The notes beneath the pieces are model-generated. The model saw only the letters and a program-made list of their open reading frames with translations, was not told the origin of the DNA and made no database searches. Positions 17,906 to 25,518 of a stretch of DNA of 64,000 bases are shown here, piece by piece. The DNA is taken from assembly GCF_002583555.1 (NCBI RefSeq), contig NZ_BEGX01000137.1:1-64000 (forward strand), given 5' to 3'. The position numbers were made by a program, and so were the translations under genes. Every line of letters begins with the position of its first letter. The stretch's first letter is position 1. This DNA is from Pseudonocardia sp. N23 (GTDB lineage Bacteria > Actinomycetota > Actinomycetes > Mycobacteriales > Pseudonocardiaceae).

Positions 17906-18235
17906 ATGGACTCGAACATGGCGTTCGATGCCTTGGCCGATCCCGTTCGCCGCGAGATCCTCGGTGTTCTCGCGGCTGAGGACGAGTGCAGCGCCGGTGC
18001 GATCGCCGAGCGCATCACCAGTGTCGGCCGGACGGCGGTGTCGACGCACCTCAGGGTGCTGCGGGTGGCGGGTCTGGTCAGCGAGCGTCGCGACGGGCGT
18101 TTCCGCTACTACTCGATCGATTCCTCGGGCTCGGCGCGGGACGTGCTGAGCCTCCTCCATCAGGTCTTCCGTGCCGGCCTGCAGTCCGTCGACGGGGCAC
18201 TGCCCCACGAGGTGGGTTCGGAGCGCCTGGCCTGA
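17906..18235 (+). CDS. ArsR-family regulator of the nitrile/amide module
   Basis: This 109-residue winged-helix protein is of the HTH_20/ArsR type: AFDALADPVRREILGVL opens the domain, TAVSTHLRVLRVAGLV is the recognition region and ERRDGRFRYYSID the wing. No metal-site cysteines are seen. The ATG at 17906 is preceded by GGAGG six bases upstream, which favours it over an in-frame ATG at 17870 that lies in the operator repeat. Regulators of this subtype usually pair with a SRPBCC protein. Here the next gene carries a SRPBCC domain fused to an AmiC-like sensor, so the ArsR protein probably controls, and is controlled with, that sensor. Confidence 0.82.
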   Translation: MDSNMAFDALADPVRREILGVLAAEDECSAGAIAERITSVGRTAVSTHLRVLRVAGLVSERRDGRFRYYSIDSSGSARDVLSLLHQVFRAGLQSVDGALPHEVGSERLA

Positions 18236-18325
18236 AACCTGGCACGCTCTGCACTTCTCCCGGCTCGTGGCCCTTGGAAGAATCACTCTCTTCCTACTCG
18301 ACACGACCGACCCCACGGGGGTTCG

Positions 18326-19750
18326 ATGTCCGTCCTCACGCTGACCACGCAGGAGGAGGTGTCTGCGCCGCCGCACGTGGTCTTCGGTCTGTTCGGTGCC
18401 GGCGCCGGCGCCGGCTGGGTGTTCGACGCGCTGTGTCACCGGGTGGCCCCCGGCGCTGCGGTGACGCTGCGCGCTCCACTCGACCCGGACGGTGCACCCA
18501 TCGAGATCCTCGGCCGGATCGGTGCGCTGCGTGCCGGTCGGCTGATCGAGATCGTGCACGACCAACCGTGGCGTGGTCGGACCGTGCTGCGTTTCGCCGC
18601 GAACGGCAGGGGCACGCGGGTGCGCCTGCAGTCCGAACTGGACCAGCAGGGGCTCGAGTGGCTGCTGCGCCGCCGGGGACACGTCCTGCGCAACGTCCAT
18701 TGCGAGAACACCGCCCTCGGGCTCCTGACCTCCAAGTCCGGCCCGGGCAATCTGTTCGCCGCGGCCTCGGACAACATGGCCACGCTCGCCCTGGAGGAGA
18801 TCAACGCCGACGGCGGGCTCCGCGGTCACCCTGTCGAGCTCGTGGTCGGCGACGACGAGACCGATCCGGTGACCGGCGCGCGCGAGGCGCGACGGCTTGC
18901 CACTGCGGGATGTCGCACGATCCTCGTTGCGACGACGTCCGCCACCTTCGTGGCCGTGTCCGCAGCGATGGCGGACTCGGACGTCCTGCTCGTCCAGACG
19001 CTGATGAACGAGGGCGGCGTCGGGGGCGGACTCCGGATCCAGCTCGGCGAGCGCCCGGCCGACCAGCTCGCCGCCGCCGCCGGGACGATGATGCATGCCG
19101 CGGGCGGGCGCCGGTGGTTCCTGGCGGGCAACGACTACTGCTGGCCCCGCGGCACGCACGCGGCCGCCCACGAGATCCTGCCCCGGCTGGGCGGCAGGCT
19201 CGTCGGGGAACGGCTGGTCCCTCTGGGGTCGACGGACTTCGCCGCGGTGGTGGAGGCCGTCGAGCGCTCGGGGGCCGATGTCGTGCTGTCGACATTCGTC
19301 GGCGCGGATGCGGCCGCTTTCCAGCGCCAGTGCCATGAGCACGGCCTGCATCACCGTTGTCTCACTCTTGCCCCGGCCATGGACGAGTCCACGCTGACCC
19401 GGATCGGCACGGATGCGACCGCGGGCCTGCACGCCGTGTCGGGCTACGTCGAGTCCCTGGACACCGAGGGCAACGCCACCTTGCGCAGTCGCTACCGGGA
19501 GCGCTTCGGGCGGTGGGCGCCACCACTGTCCACCTTGAGCGAGTCCGTGTTCGAGGGCGTCCAGATGTGGTTCGCGTCCGCGGTCCTCGCCGGCACCGAC
19601 GAGCCGCGCGCCGTGGCCCGCGCCATGCACGGCGCACGTTTCGAGCTGCCTCGCGGAACCGTCACGCTCGACGGGAACGGGGTCGTCGGCCAGCGGATGC
19701 ACGTTGCGGAGGCGGTCGGAACAGATCTCCGCGTGGTCACCTCCTCGTAA
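18326..19750 (+). CDS. SRPBCC domain fused to AmiC-like amide-binding receptor
   Basis: The 474-residue protein is one uninterrupted frame. Residues 1 to about 120 look like a SRPBCC/START-like domain (EEVSAPPHVVFGLFG, IVHDQPWRGRTVLRF, GTRVRLQSEL). Residues about 130-474 are a type I periplasmic-binding fold of the AmiC/branched-chain amino acid receptor kind: GLLTSKSGP at the start, ALEEINADGGLRG, and RRWFLAGNDYCWPRG, which aligns by eye with the FIGSDYIYPR block of Pseudomonas AmiC. There is no signal peptide, so it is a cytoplasmic sensor. In known amidase and nitrile hydratase loci AmiC-type proteins sense amides and modulate a regulator. Here it probably detects the amide product for the ArsR protein encoded upstream. 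I do not recall this fusion from described nitrile hydratase loci. Confidence 0.75.
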   Translation: MSVLTLTTQEEVSAPPHVVFGLFGAGAGAGWVFDALCHRVAPGAAVTLRAPLDPDGAPIEILGRIGALRAGRLIEIVHDQPWRGRTVLRFAANGRGTRVRLQSELDQQGLEWLLRRRGHVLRNVHCENTALGLLTSKSGPGNLFAAASDNMATLALEEINADGGLRGHPVELVVGDDETDPVTGAREARRLATAGCRTILVATTSATFVAVSAAMADSDVLLVQTLMNEGGVGGGLRIQLGERPADQLAAAAGTMMHAAGGRRWFLAGNDYCWPRGTHAAAHEILPRLGGRLVGERLVPLGSTDFAAVVEAVERSGADVVLSTFVGADAAAFQRQCHEHGLHHRCLTLAPAMDESTLTRIGTDATAGLHAVSGYVESLDTEGNATLRSRYRERFGRWAPPLSTLSESVFEGVQMWFASAVLAGTDEPRAVARAMHGARFELPRGTVTLDGNGVVGQRMHVAEAVGTDLRVVTSS

Positions 19751-19803
19751 CACAAGTCAATGTGTCGCGACCCGTTGACAGGTCTCTGAGGCGTTCGTAG
19801 ATT
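19750..19803 (+). promoter_or_regulatory. Promoter and operator candidate of the amidase-nitrile hydratase operon
   Basis: TTGACA at 19775-19780 and TAGATT at 19798-19803 are separated by 17 bp, close to a consensus housekeeping promoter and rare in this GC-rich window. Ten bases before the -35 lies a perfect inverted repeat ACACA-N6-TGTGT (19750-19765), a plausible activator or repressor site. The ribosome site AGGAGG (19824-19829) and the GTG at 19836 follow at suitable distances. Confidence 0.72.
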
Positions 19804-19835
19804 GGCCGACACCTTCGGATCACAGGAGGCCCTCT

Positions 19836-21365
19836 GTGGCTGTCCCCCCACCCGATCCCGCGCGGCTCGCCGAACTCGGCTCCGATCTGGGTCTCACGAG
19901 CGCGGAGCTCGCGGAGTTCGCCCCCGCCGTCACGGCCACCTTCGCATCCTCCGACGCCGTCGAGGTGCTCTACCGCCGTACCGCTCCGACCGCCCCGGTG
20001 CGGGACTGGCAGGCGGGCGAGCACCCGCTCAACGCCTGGCACGTCACCACCGACATCCGTGAGGTCAGCGACGGCCCCCTGGCCGGGCGGACGGTCGCGA
20101 TCAAGGACAACGTCGCGGTTGCCGGCGTCCCGATGACCAATGGTTCCGCGACGGTCGAGGGCTTCGTCCCGACCCGCGACGCGACCGCGGTCCAGCGCCT
20201 TCTCGGCGCGGGCGCGGTGATCGCCGGCAAGGCGGTGTGCGAGGACCTGTGCTTCTCCGGGGGCAGCTTCACGTCGAAGCCTGCGCCGGTCGCCAACCCC
20301 TGGGATCCCACACGCAACGCCGGCGGCTCCTCGTCCGGCAGCGCGGTCCTGGTCGCGACCGGCGAGGTCGACCTGGCCCTCGGTGGCGACCAGGGCGGCT
20401 CGGTCCGGATCCCCAGCTCGTTCTGCGGAACGGTCGGACACAAGCCGACCTTCGGCCTGGTCCCGTACACCGGAGCGTTCCCGATCGAGACCACGATCGA
20501 CCACCTCGGACCGATCACCCGCACCGTCGCCGACGCCGCACTGATGCTCGACGTGCTGGCCGGTCCGGACGGGCACGACCCGCGCCAGCCGACCGTGATC
20601 GATCCGGTCGACCATTCGGCCGCCCTGGCCGAGTCGGCGGCAGGACTGAGGATCGGCGTCGTCACCGAGGGGTTCGGCCACCCGAACTCCGACCCGGCGG
20701 TGGACGCAGCGGTGCGTGCCGCGGTCGAGGTGCTGCGCGAGGCCGGACTGCCGGTGAGCGAGGTCTCGATTCCGTGGCACCTCGACGCGATGCACGTCTG
20801 GAACGTGATCGCGACCGAGGGCGCCGCGTACCAGATGGTGGACGGCAACGCCTACGGGATGAACTGGCACGGGCTCTACGATCCGGAGCTCATCGCCCAC
20901 TACCGGCGCGGACGCGCCGAACGCGGCGCGGAGCTGTCCAAGACGGTCAAGCTCGTCGCGATGTCCGGCCGCCACACCTTCGCCGTCGGTGGCGGCTCCT
21001 ACTACGCGATGGCACAGAACCTGGTGCCCGAGGTGCGCGCGGCCTACGACGCGGCGCTCGCGGACCACGACGTGCTCGTCATGCCGACCCTGCCCTACAC
21101 CGCGCGAAAGCTGCCGGCCGCGGACGTCGACCTGGGCACGTACCTCGACACGGCGCTGTCGATGATCGCCAACACCGCCCCGTTCGACGTGACGGGTCAC
21201 CCGGCGTGCAGCGTGCCCACCGAACTGGTGGACGGCCTGCCCGCCGGCCTGATGATCGTCGGCAGGCATTTCGACGACGCGACCGTGCTGCGCGTCGCGC
21301 ACACCTACGAGCAGGCTCGCGGCGGCTTCCCCGCCCCGCGGCAGACGACGGGAGCTTCCGCATGA
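19836..21365 (+). CDS. Amidase (amidase signature family), co-transcribed with nitrile hydratase
   Basis: This 509-residue amidase-signature enzyme would hydrolyse the amide formed by nitrile hydratase to a carboxylate and ammonia. The Ser-cisSer-Lys triad is visible: K90 in VAIKDN, cis-Ser S165 in GGSSSGSA and nucleophile S189 in GGDQGGSVRIP. The K to S to S spacing (75 and 24 residues) equals that of rhodococcal nitrile-linked amidases. It has the N-terminal helical extension typical of that group. The GTG start follows AGGAGG by six bases. Its stop overlaps the beta-subunit ATG (ATGA), so amidase leads the operon. Confidence 0.92.
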   Translation: MAVPPPDPARLAELGSDLGLTSAELAEFAPAVTATFASSDAVEVLYRRTAPTAPVRDWQAGEHPLNAWHVTTDIREVSDGPLAGRTVAIKDNVAVAGVPMTNGSATVEGFVPTRDATAVQRLLGAGAVIAGKAVCEDLCFSGGSFTSKPAPVANPWDPTRNAGGSSSGSAVLVATGEVDLALGGDQGGSVRIPSSFCGTVGHKPTFGLVPYTGAFPIETTIDHLGPITRTVADAALMLDVLAGPDGHDPRQPTVIDPVDHSAALAESAAGLRIGVVTEGFGHPNSDPAVDAAVRAAVEVLREAGLPVSEVSIPWHLDAMHVWNVIATEGAAYQMVDGNAYGMNWHGLYDPELIAHYRRGRAERGAELSKTVKLVAMSGRHTFAVGGGSYYAMAQNLVPEVRAAYDAALADHDVLVMPTLPYTARKLPAADVDLGTYLDTALSMIANTAPFDVTGHPACSVPTELVDGLPAGLMIVGRHFDDATVLRVAHTYEQARGGFPAPRQTTGASA

Positions 21366-22057
21366 ACGGCGTCTTCGACCTCGGCGGCACGGACGGCATG
21401 GGCAAGGTCCAGACCGTCGAGAACGAACCGGTGTTCCGCGCGGAGTGGGAGAAGGCCGCGTTCGCGATGTTCTCGAACTGCTTCAGGGCCGGCTTCTTCG
21501 GCGTCGACTCCTTCCGGCACAGCATCGAGAAGATGGACGCGGCCGACTACCTGCTGTCCAACTACTACGAGCACTGGGTCCACGTCGTCGAGGACCGCGG
21601 TGCGCAGAAGGGTGTGATCGACCTCGACGAGCTGGACCGGCGCACGCAGTTCTACCTCGACAACCCCGACGCTCCGATGCCCGTCCGCGAGGACCCGGAC
21701 CTGCTGTCCTTCGTCGACGCCGTAGTGAAGAGCGGGGCCCCCGCGAACCGGCCCACCGACAAGGTCGCGCAGTTCAAGGTGGGCGACCGGGTCACCGTGA
21801 TCGCGGACAGCCCGTACGGGCACACCCGTCGCGCCCGGTACGTCCGCGGCCGGACCGGCGAGATCAGCGGCGCCCACGGCGGGGCGATCTATCCGGACAG
21901 CGCGGGCAACGACGGCCCGGAGGCTCCGGAGCACCTCTACACGGTGCGGTTCACCGCCGAGGAACTGTGGGGACCGGAGACCGCCGAGCCGAACAACATC
22001 GTCTACTTCGACGTGTGGGAGCCCTATCTCACGCTTGCCGGACAGGAGAACAGCTGA
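21362..22057 (+). CDS. nthB: Nitrile hydratase subunit beta (cobalt type)
   Basis: The 231-residue beta subunit starts MNGVFDLGGTDGMG, the classic N-terminus of the family. It has the helical N-terminal half with NYYEHWVHVVEDRG and the SH3-like C-terminal half with FKVGDRVTV, GHTRRARYVRGRTGEI and EPYLT. The beta subunit lines the active-site tunnel and supplies arginines that contact the modified cysteines of the alpha subunit. Gene order beta before alpha is characteristic of cobalt-type enzymes. It overlaps amidase by 4 nt and shares one base with the alpha start. Confidence 0.95.
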   Translation: MNGVFDLGGTDGMGKVQTVENEPVFRAEWEKAAFAMFSNCFRAGFFGVDSFRHSIEKMDAADYLLSNYYEHWVHVVEDRGAQKGVIDLDELDRRTQFYLDNPDAPMPVREDPDLLSFVDAVVKSGAPANRPTDKVAQFKVGDRVTVIADSPYGHTRRARYVRGRTGEISGAHGGAIYPDSAGNDGPEAPEHLYTVRFTAEELWGPETAEPNNIVYFDVWEPYLTLAGQENS

Positions 22058-22662
22058 TGGCACCCACCGACACCCCGCTCCGTACGCAGGCCGAGATCGC
22101 GGCCAGGGTCAAGGCGCTCGAGTCGATGTTGATCGAGAAGGGGATCATGACGACCGAGGCGATCGACCGCCTCGCCGAGATCTACGAGAACGAGGTCGGT
22201 CCTCAGCTCGGTGCGCAGGTCGTGGCCCGTGCGTGGACCGATCCGGAGTTCAAGGCCCGGCTGCTCGCCGACGCCTCTGCCGCCTGTGCCGAGATGGGCA
22301 TCGGCGGGTTGCAGGGCGAGGAGATGGTGGTCGTCGAGAACACCGACGCCGTGCACAACGCCATCGTCTGCACGCTCTGCTCGTGCTACCCGTGGCCCGT
22401 GCTCGGTCTGCCGCCGAACTGGTACAAGGCGCCCGCCTACCGCTCGCGGATCGTGCGCGAGCCGCGGAAGGTGCTCGCCGAGGACTTCGGCTTCCCGGTC
22501 CCCGACGACGTCGAGGTCCGCATCTGGGACTCCAGCTCCGAGCTGCGCTACTGGGTGCTGCCCCAGCGCCCCGCGGGCACGGAGCACCTCGGCGCGTTCG
22601 AGCTGGCCGCGCTGGTCACCCGGGACTCGATGATCGGCGTCGGTCCGGTCGGGACGCCCTGA
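22057..22662 (+). CDS. nthA: Nitrile hydratase subunit alpha (cobalt type)
   Basis: The 201-residue alpha subunit hydrates nitriles to amides at a non-corrin cobalt(III) centre. The metal claw is VCTLCSCYPWPVLGLPP, with C105, C108, S109 and C110. Threonine at position 106, in C-T-L-C-S-C, marks the cobalt type; iron enzymes have serine there. The downstream NWYKAPAYRSRIVREPR block is also typical. Pseudonocardia thermophila has a very similar enzyme as I remember it. The ATG at 22057 overlaps the beta stop by one base, and the stop overlaps the activator ATG. No cobalt transporter gene (nhlF type) is present in the window. Confidence 0.96.
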   Translation: MAPTDTPLRTQAEIAARVKALESMLIEKGIMTTEAIDRLAEIYENEVGPQLGAQVVARAWTDPEFKARLLADASAACAEMGIGGLQGEEMVVVENTDAVHNAIVCTLCSCYPWPVLGLPPNWYKAPAYRSRIVREPRKVLAEDFGFPVPDDVEVRIWDSSSELRYWVLPQRPAGTEHLGAFELAALVTRDSMIGVGPVGTP

Positions 22663-23066
22663 TGCGCAGCGACACGACCGAGCTGGGCGACGCGCGGCGG
22701 CGGGTCGAGGCTCTGGTCTGCGACCTGCCCGGCGGGAACGTGGACGAGCGGATGTTCGCCGAGCCGTGGGAGCTGCGGGCCTTCTCGATGGCCGTTGCCG
22801 CCTATCACAACGGCAAGTACGAGTGGAGTGAGTTCCAGCTCTCCCTGATCCAGGCGATCCGGCAGTGGGAGGAGGGGAACGCGGGCGAGCCGTGGAGCTA
22901 CTACGAGCACTGGCTGACCGCCCTGGAGTCCGTGTTGGCCGACAACGGTGTGCTCTCCGACGCCGACGTCGACGCCCGCACCCGGGAGGTCCTTGCCGTC
23001 CCGAGGAACGCGAACCATCACGAGGCTCACCGCGAACCCGTCGCCGTGTCACCCGCACGCGGGTGA
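22662..23066 (+). CDS. Nitrile hydratase activator (P14K/beta-like metallochaperone)
   Basis: This 134-residue protein is the small accessory protein found after cobalt nitrile hydratase genes. It resembles the N-terminal helical half of the beta subunit (FAEPWELRAFSMAVAAYHNGKYEWSEF, YYEHWLTALESVL) and is known to deliver alpha subunits carrying cobalt and oxidised cysteines by subunit exchange. The ATG overlaps the alpha stop by one base. The family C-terminal tail is short and polar, as here (RNANHHEAHREP). It closes the amidase-beta-alpha-activator block. Confidence 0.9.
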   Translation: MRSDTTELGDARRRVEALVCDLPGGNVDERMFAEPWELRAFSMAVAAYHNGKYEWSEFQLSLIQAIRQWEEGNAGEPWSYYEHWLTALESVLADNGVLSDADVDARTREVLAVPRNANHHEAHREPVAVSPARG

Positions 23067-23123
23067 CCCCGGGGCCGCGCGGCCTCTACCCTCGGACAGC
23101 CGCGCGGCCCACGGAGGTGTCGG

Positions 23124-24056
23124 TTGGAACAGCGGGTCGAGGGCCTGCCCGGCTGGCGGGATCTGATCCGGGACCGGTTCGTCGCGCTCGACATCCGGCC
23201 CGGGAACGGTCCGGCCGTGCGCGGACACGTCGCGTCGCACGCCGTGGGGCCGCTGCTCGTGGCGGACGTGCGATCGGTCGCACAGACCTTCCACCGCACG
23301 CCTGGGCTCATCGCGCGCCACGGCGAGGACCGTCTGCAGGTCGCGCTCGTGCGGGCCGGCGAGGTCCAGCTCGACCAGGACGGCCGCGTCGCGCGCGTGC
23401 CCCCTGGCTCCTTCGTCGTCTACGACACCACCCGCCCTTTCACCTGGACCATGGCGGGCGACTGGCGGATGAACGTCTTCACCTGGCGACGTGACGCCGT
23501 TCCGGTGGACCCGAGGCGGCTCCCGGCGCTCACCGCCCTGCCGGCGCACGACGGCGCGAGCGCGCTCGTGGCCAGGACGGCCTTGACCGAGCTGACCCGG
23601 AGCGGCCCGCTCGGCGGGAGCGAGGGCCTGCGGGTCGCGGACCGGGTGGCCGAGCTCGTACTCGCGGCTGTCGACCTCCGTGCCCCGTCCGACCTCGTGC
23701 GGCAGGTGCTCGACCTGATCGAGCTGAAGCTCGACGATCCGGGCCTCTGCCCGGGGATGATCGCGCGGGCCTGCCATCTCTCGCTGCGCAGCCTGTACCG
23801 GCTCTTCGCCGACCAGCCGCGCAGCCTCGCGCGGTGGATCCGGCACCGCAGGCTCGAGGAGGCCCGGACCGACCTCGTCGCGTTCCCCGACCGGCCTATC
23901 GCGGTCGTCGCCGCACGGTACTGCTTCTCGGACCCGACGGTGTTCGCCCGCGCCTTCCGCGACGAGTACGGCTGCAGCCCCAGGGACTTCCGGCACGGCA
24001 CGCAGCGTCGCGTCAGTGGCGCGCAGCGCACAGGCCTCCTGTCGTGCGACACCTGA
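23124..24056 (+). CDS. AraC-family transcriptional regulator linked to the nitrile hydratase operon
   Basis: The 310-residue protein has an N-terminal AraC-binding-like cupin region (RHGEDRLQVALVRAGEVQLDQDGR) followed by a C-terminal HTH_18 domain (CHLSLRSLYRLFADQPRSLARWI, ending YGCSPRDFRHG). The frame starts at a TTG at 23124, 6-7 bases after GGAGG at 23112-23117. It lies 57 nt after the activator gene on the same strand, so it may be part of the operon. AraC-type activators of this subgroup control catabolic genes such as nitrilases, and the repeat before the amidase promoter is a candidate target. Confidence 0.82.
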   Translation: MEQRVEGLPGWRDLIRDRFVALDIRPGNGPAVRGHVASHAVGPLLVADVRSVAQTFHRTPGLIARHGEDRLQVALVRAGEVQLDQDGRVARVPPGSFVVYDTTRPFTWTMAGDWRMNVFTWRRDAVPVDPRRLPALTALPAHDGASALVARTALTELTRSGPLGGSEGLRVADRVAELVLAAVDLRAPSDLVRQVLDLIELKLDDPGLCPGMIARACHLSLRSLYRLFADQPRSLARWIRHRRLEEARTDLVAFPDRPIAVVAARYCFSDPTVFARAFRDEYGCSPRDFRHGTQRRVSGAQRTGLLSCDT

Positions 24057-24085
24057 CCTTCCGGCTCATCCCGAACCGGCAGTGG

Positions 24086-24117
24086 CGACTCGATGACGAT
24101 CGAACCTCATCGAGTCG
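24086..24117. terminator. Bidirectional hairpin between convergent genes
   Basis: CGACTCGATGA (24086-24096) and TCATCGAGTCG (24107-24117) form a perfect 11-bp stem with a 10-nt loop. It lies between the stop of the AraC gene (24056) and the stop region of the oppositely oriented Fe-S gene, whose last codons it includes. There is no U-tract, as is common in high-GC actinobacteria. Confidence 0.65.
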
Positions 24118-24640
24118 GGTCGGTGCCGGTGCCGGTGCCGGTGCCGGTGCCGGTGCCACGGAGGATCTCCGCAGCGTCGCGGACCGCGTCGACGATGAAC
24201 TGGTAGCCGGTGCAGCGGCAGATGTTTCCGGAGATGCCTTCGCGGATCTCGTCGTCGGTGGGGTCCGGGTTGCCCGCGAGCAACTCCGTGACCGTCAGGA
24301 GGATTCCTGGTGTGCAGAAGCCGCATTGGAGTCCATGGTGCTTCCAGAACGCCTCCTGCAGTGGGTGGAGCTCGCCGCCGTCGGCGAGCCCTTCGACCGT
24401 CGTGATCTCTGACCCCTCCGCCTGGACGGCGAGGGTGCAGCAGGAGCGCGCGGTGCGCCCGTCGAGCAGGACGGTGCAGGCGCCGCACACGCCGTGCTCG
24501 CACCCGACGTGCACGCCCGTCGCGCCGCAGTCCTTCCGGAGGAAGTCGGACAACGTCCGGCGAGGATCGACGTGCCGGTCGACCGCCTCGCCGTTGACGG
24601 TCATCGAGACGTTGCGACCCGTTCGCGTGGGCGTGCTCAT
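24107..24640 (-). CDS. (2Fe-2S) small subunit of a molybdenum hydroxylase
   Basis: This 177-residue electron-transfer subunit belongs to the xanthine dehydrogenase/CO dehydrogenase family. C47, C52, C55 and C67 (GCEHGVCGAC and the following SCC) bind the plant-type 2Fe-2S cluster. C106, C109, C141 and C143 (QCGFC, ICRC) bind the second cluster next to molybdopterin cytosine dinucleotide. The C-terminus ends in alternating Gly-Thr (about six repeats) encoded by a CGGTGC tandem repeat. It overlaps the FAD subunit gene by 4 nt and is the last gene of a three-subunit operon. Confidence 0.92.
   Translation of the reverse strand: MSTPTRTGRNVSMTVNGEAVDRHVDPRRTLSDFLRKDCGATGVHVGCEHGVCGACTVLLDGRTARSCCTLAVQAEGSEITTVEGLADGGELHPLQEAFWKHHGLQCGFCTPGILLTVTELLAGNPDPTDDEIREGISGNICRCTGYQFIVDAVRDAAEILRGTGTGTGTGTGTDPTR
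24121..24156 (+). repeat. Six tandem copies of the hexamer CGGTGC
   Basis: Six uninterrupted copies run from 24121 to 24156. On the minus strand they encode the Gly-Thr repeat at the C-terminus of the Fe-S subunit. A hexamer can gain or lose copies without shifting frame, so tail length may vary between strains. Confidence 0.9.
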
Positions 24641-25518
24641 GCGGCTTCGGTCCTCTCGGTGTCGGCGACGAGGCGGGTCAGGCAGCGCCTGGTCAGCACG
24701 GTCGCCAAGGTGCGGCGATAGTCGGCCGGTGCATGGATGTCCGATCCGGGGTCGGTTGCGTCCGACGCCGCGGCCGCGGCGGCGCGAACCAGCTCGGGGG
24801 TCGGGGTCCGGCCGACGAGGAGGCGCTCGGCAGCGTCGGCGCGGACGGGTGTGGGCGCGGCCCCGGCGATGCTGATCCGGACCTCGGCGATGCGGCCGGA
24901 GGAGTCGATGTGGGCGGCTCCGAGGACCGCGACGAGCGCGAAGTCACCGTGCCGGCGTGCGAACTCCTCGACGGCGACGACCGACCCGGACGGTTGCCGG
25001 GGGATGCGGATCGCCGTGAGGATTTCGTCCGGCTCGAGCGTGGTGAGCAGGAAGCTGTCGAAGAAGTCGCGCGCAGCAATGGTGCGTGGGCCGCGGGGGC
25101 CGGAGGCGATGAGCTCGGCGTCCAGTGCGCGGAGCACGGACGGGACCTCCGCGGCGGGGTCGGCGTGCGCGGCGCTGCCGCCGATCGTGCCCCGGTTGCG
25201 GATGGTGACGTGTCCGACGTACCGCAGAGCCGCCGGGAGCAGCGGCACCGCGCCTGCGACAACGGGCGACGTCTCGACGGTCCGGCTGCGTGTCATGGCG
25301 CCGATCTCGAGGGTGTCCCCGTCGTCGCGGATGTAGTCGAGCTCGCGCAGGCCACCGAGGTCGACCAGCGTCGTCGGCTGGGCCAGGCGCATGGCGAGGA
25401 GCGGAACCAGGCTCTGTCCGCCGGCGAGGATCTTCGCGTCCTCACCCGCGGCGACGAGCGTCTCGATCGCGTGGTCCAGGCCGGTGGCTCGGACGTGGTC
25501 GAGAGGGGCGGGTTTCAT
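24637..25518 (-). CDS. FAD-binding medium subunit of a molybdenum hydroxylase
   Basis: The 293-residue protein is the FAD subunit (CoxM/XdhB type) that passes electrons from the Fe-S clusters to an acceptor. FAD-binding motifs ILAGGQSLVPLLAMR (about 30-44) and RNRGTIGGSAAHADPAAEVP (about 107-126) are present, followed by the CO_deh_flav_C-type domain. The ATG at 25518 overlaps the large-subunit stop by 4 nt, and its stop overlaps the small-subunit ATG. The order large-medium-small is found in many actinobacterial hydroxylases of carbonyl or N-heterocyclic compounds. Confidence 0.92.
   Translation of the reverse strand: MKPAPLDHVRATGLDHAIETLVAAGEDAKILAGGQSLVPLLAMRLAQPTTLVDLGGLRELDYIRDDGDTLEIGAMTRSRTVETSPVVAGAVPLLPAALRYVGHVTIRNRGTIGGSAAHADPAAEVPSVLRALDAELIASGPRGPRTIAARDFFDSFLLTTLEPDEILTAIRIPRQPSGSVVAVEEFARRHGDFALVAVLGAAHIDSSGRIAEVRISIAGAAPTPVRADAAERLLVGRTPTPELVRAAAAAASDATDPGSDIHAPADYRRTLATVLTRRCLTRLVADTERTEAA

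Noticed and set aside
24121..24156. Hexamer repeat as a CRISPR or origin element
   Set aside because: Units are 6 bp with no spacers and lie inside a coding sequence, so it is a simple tandem repeat.
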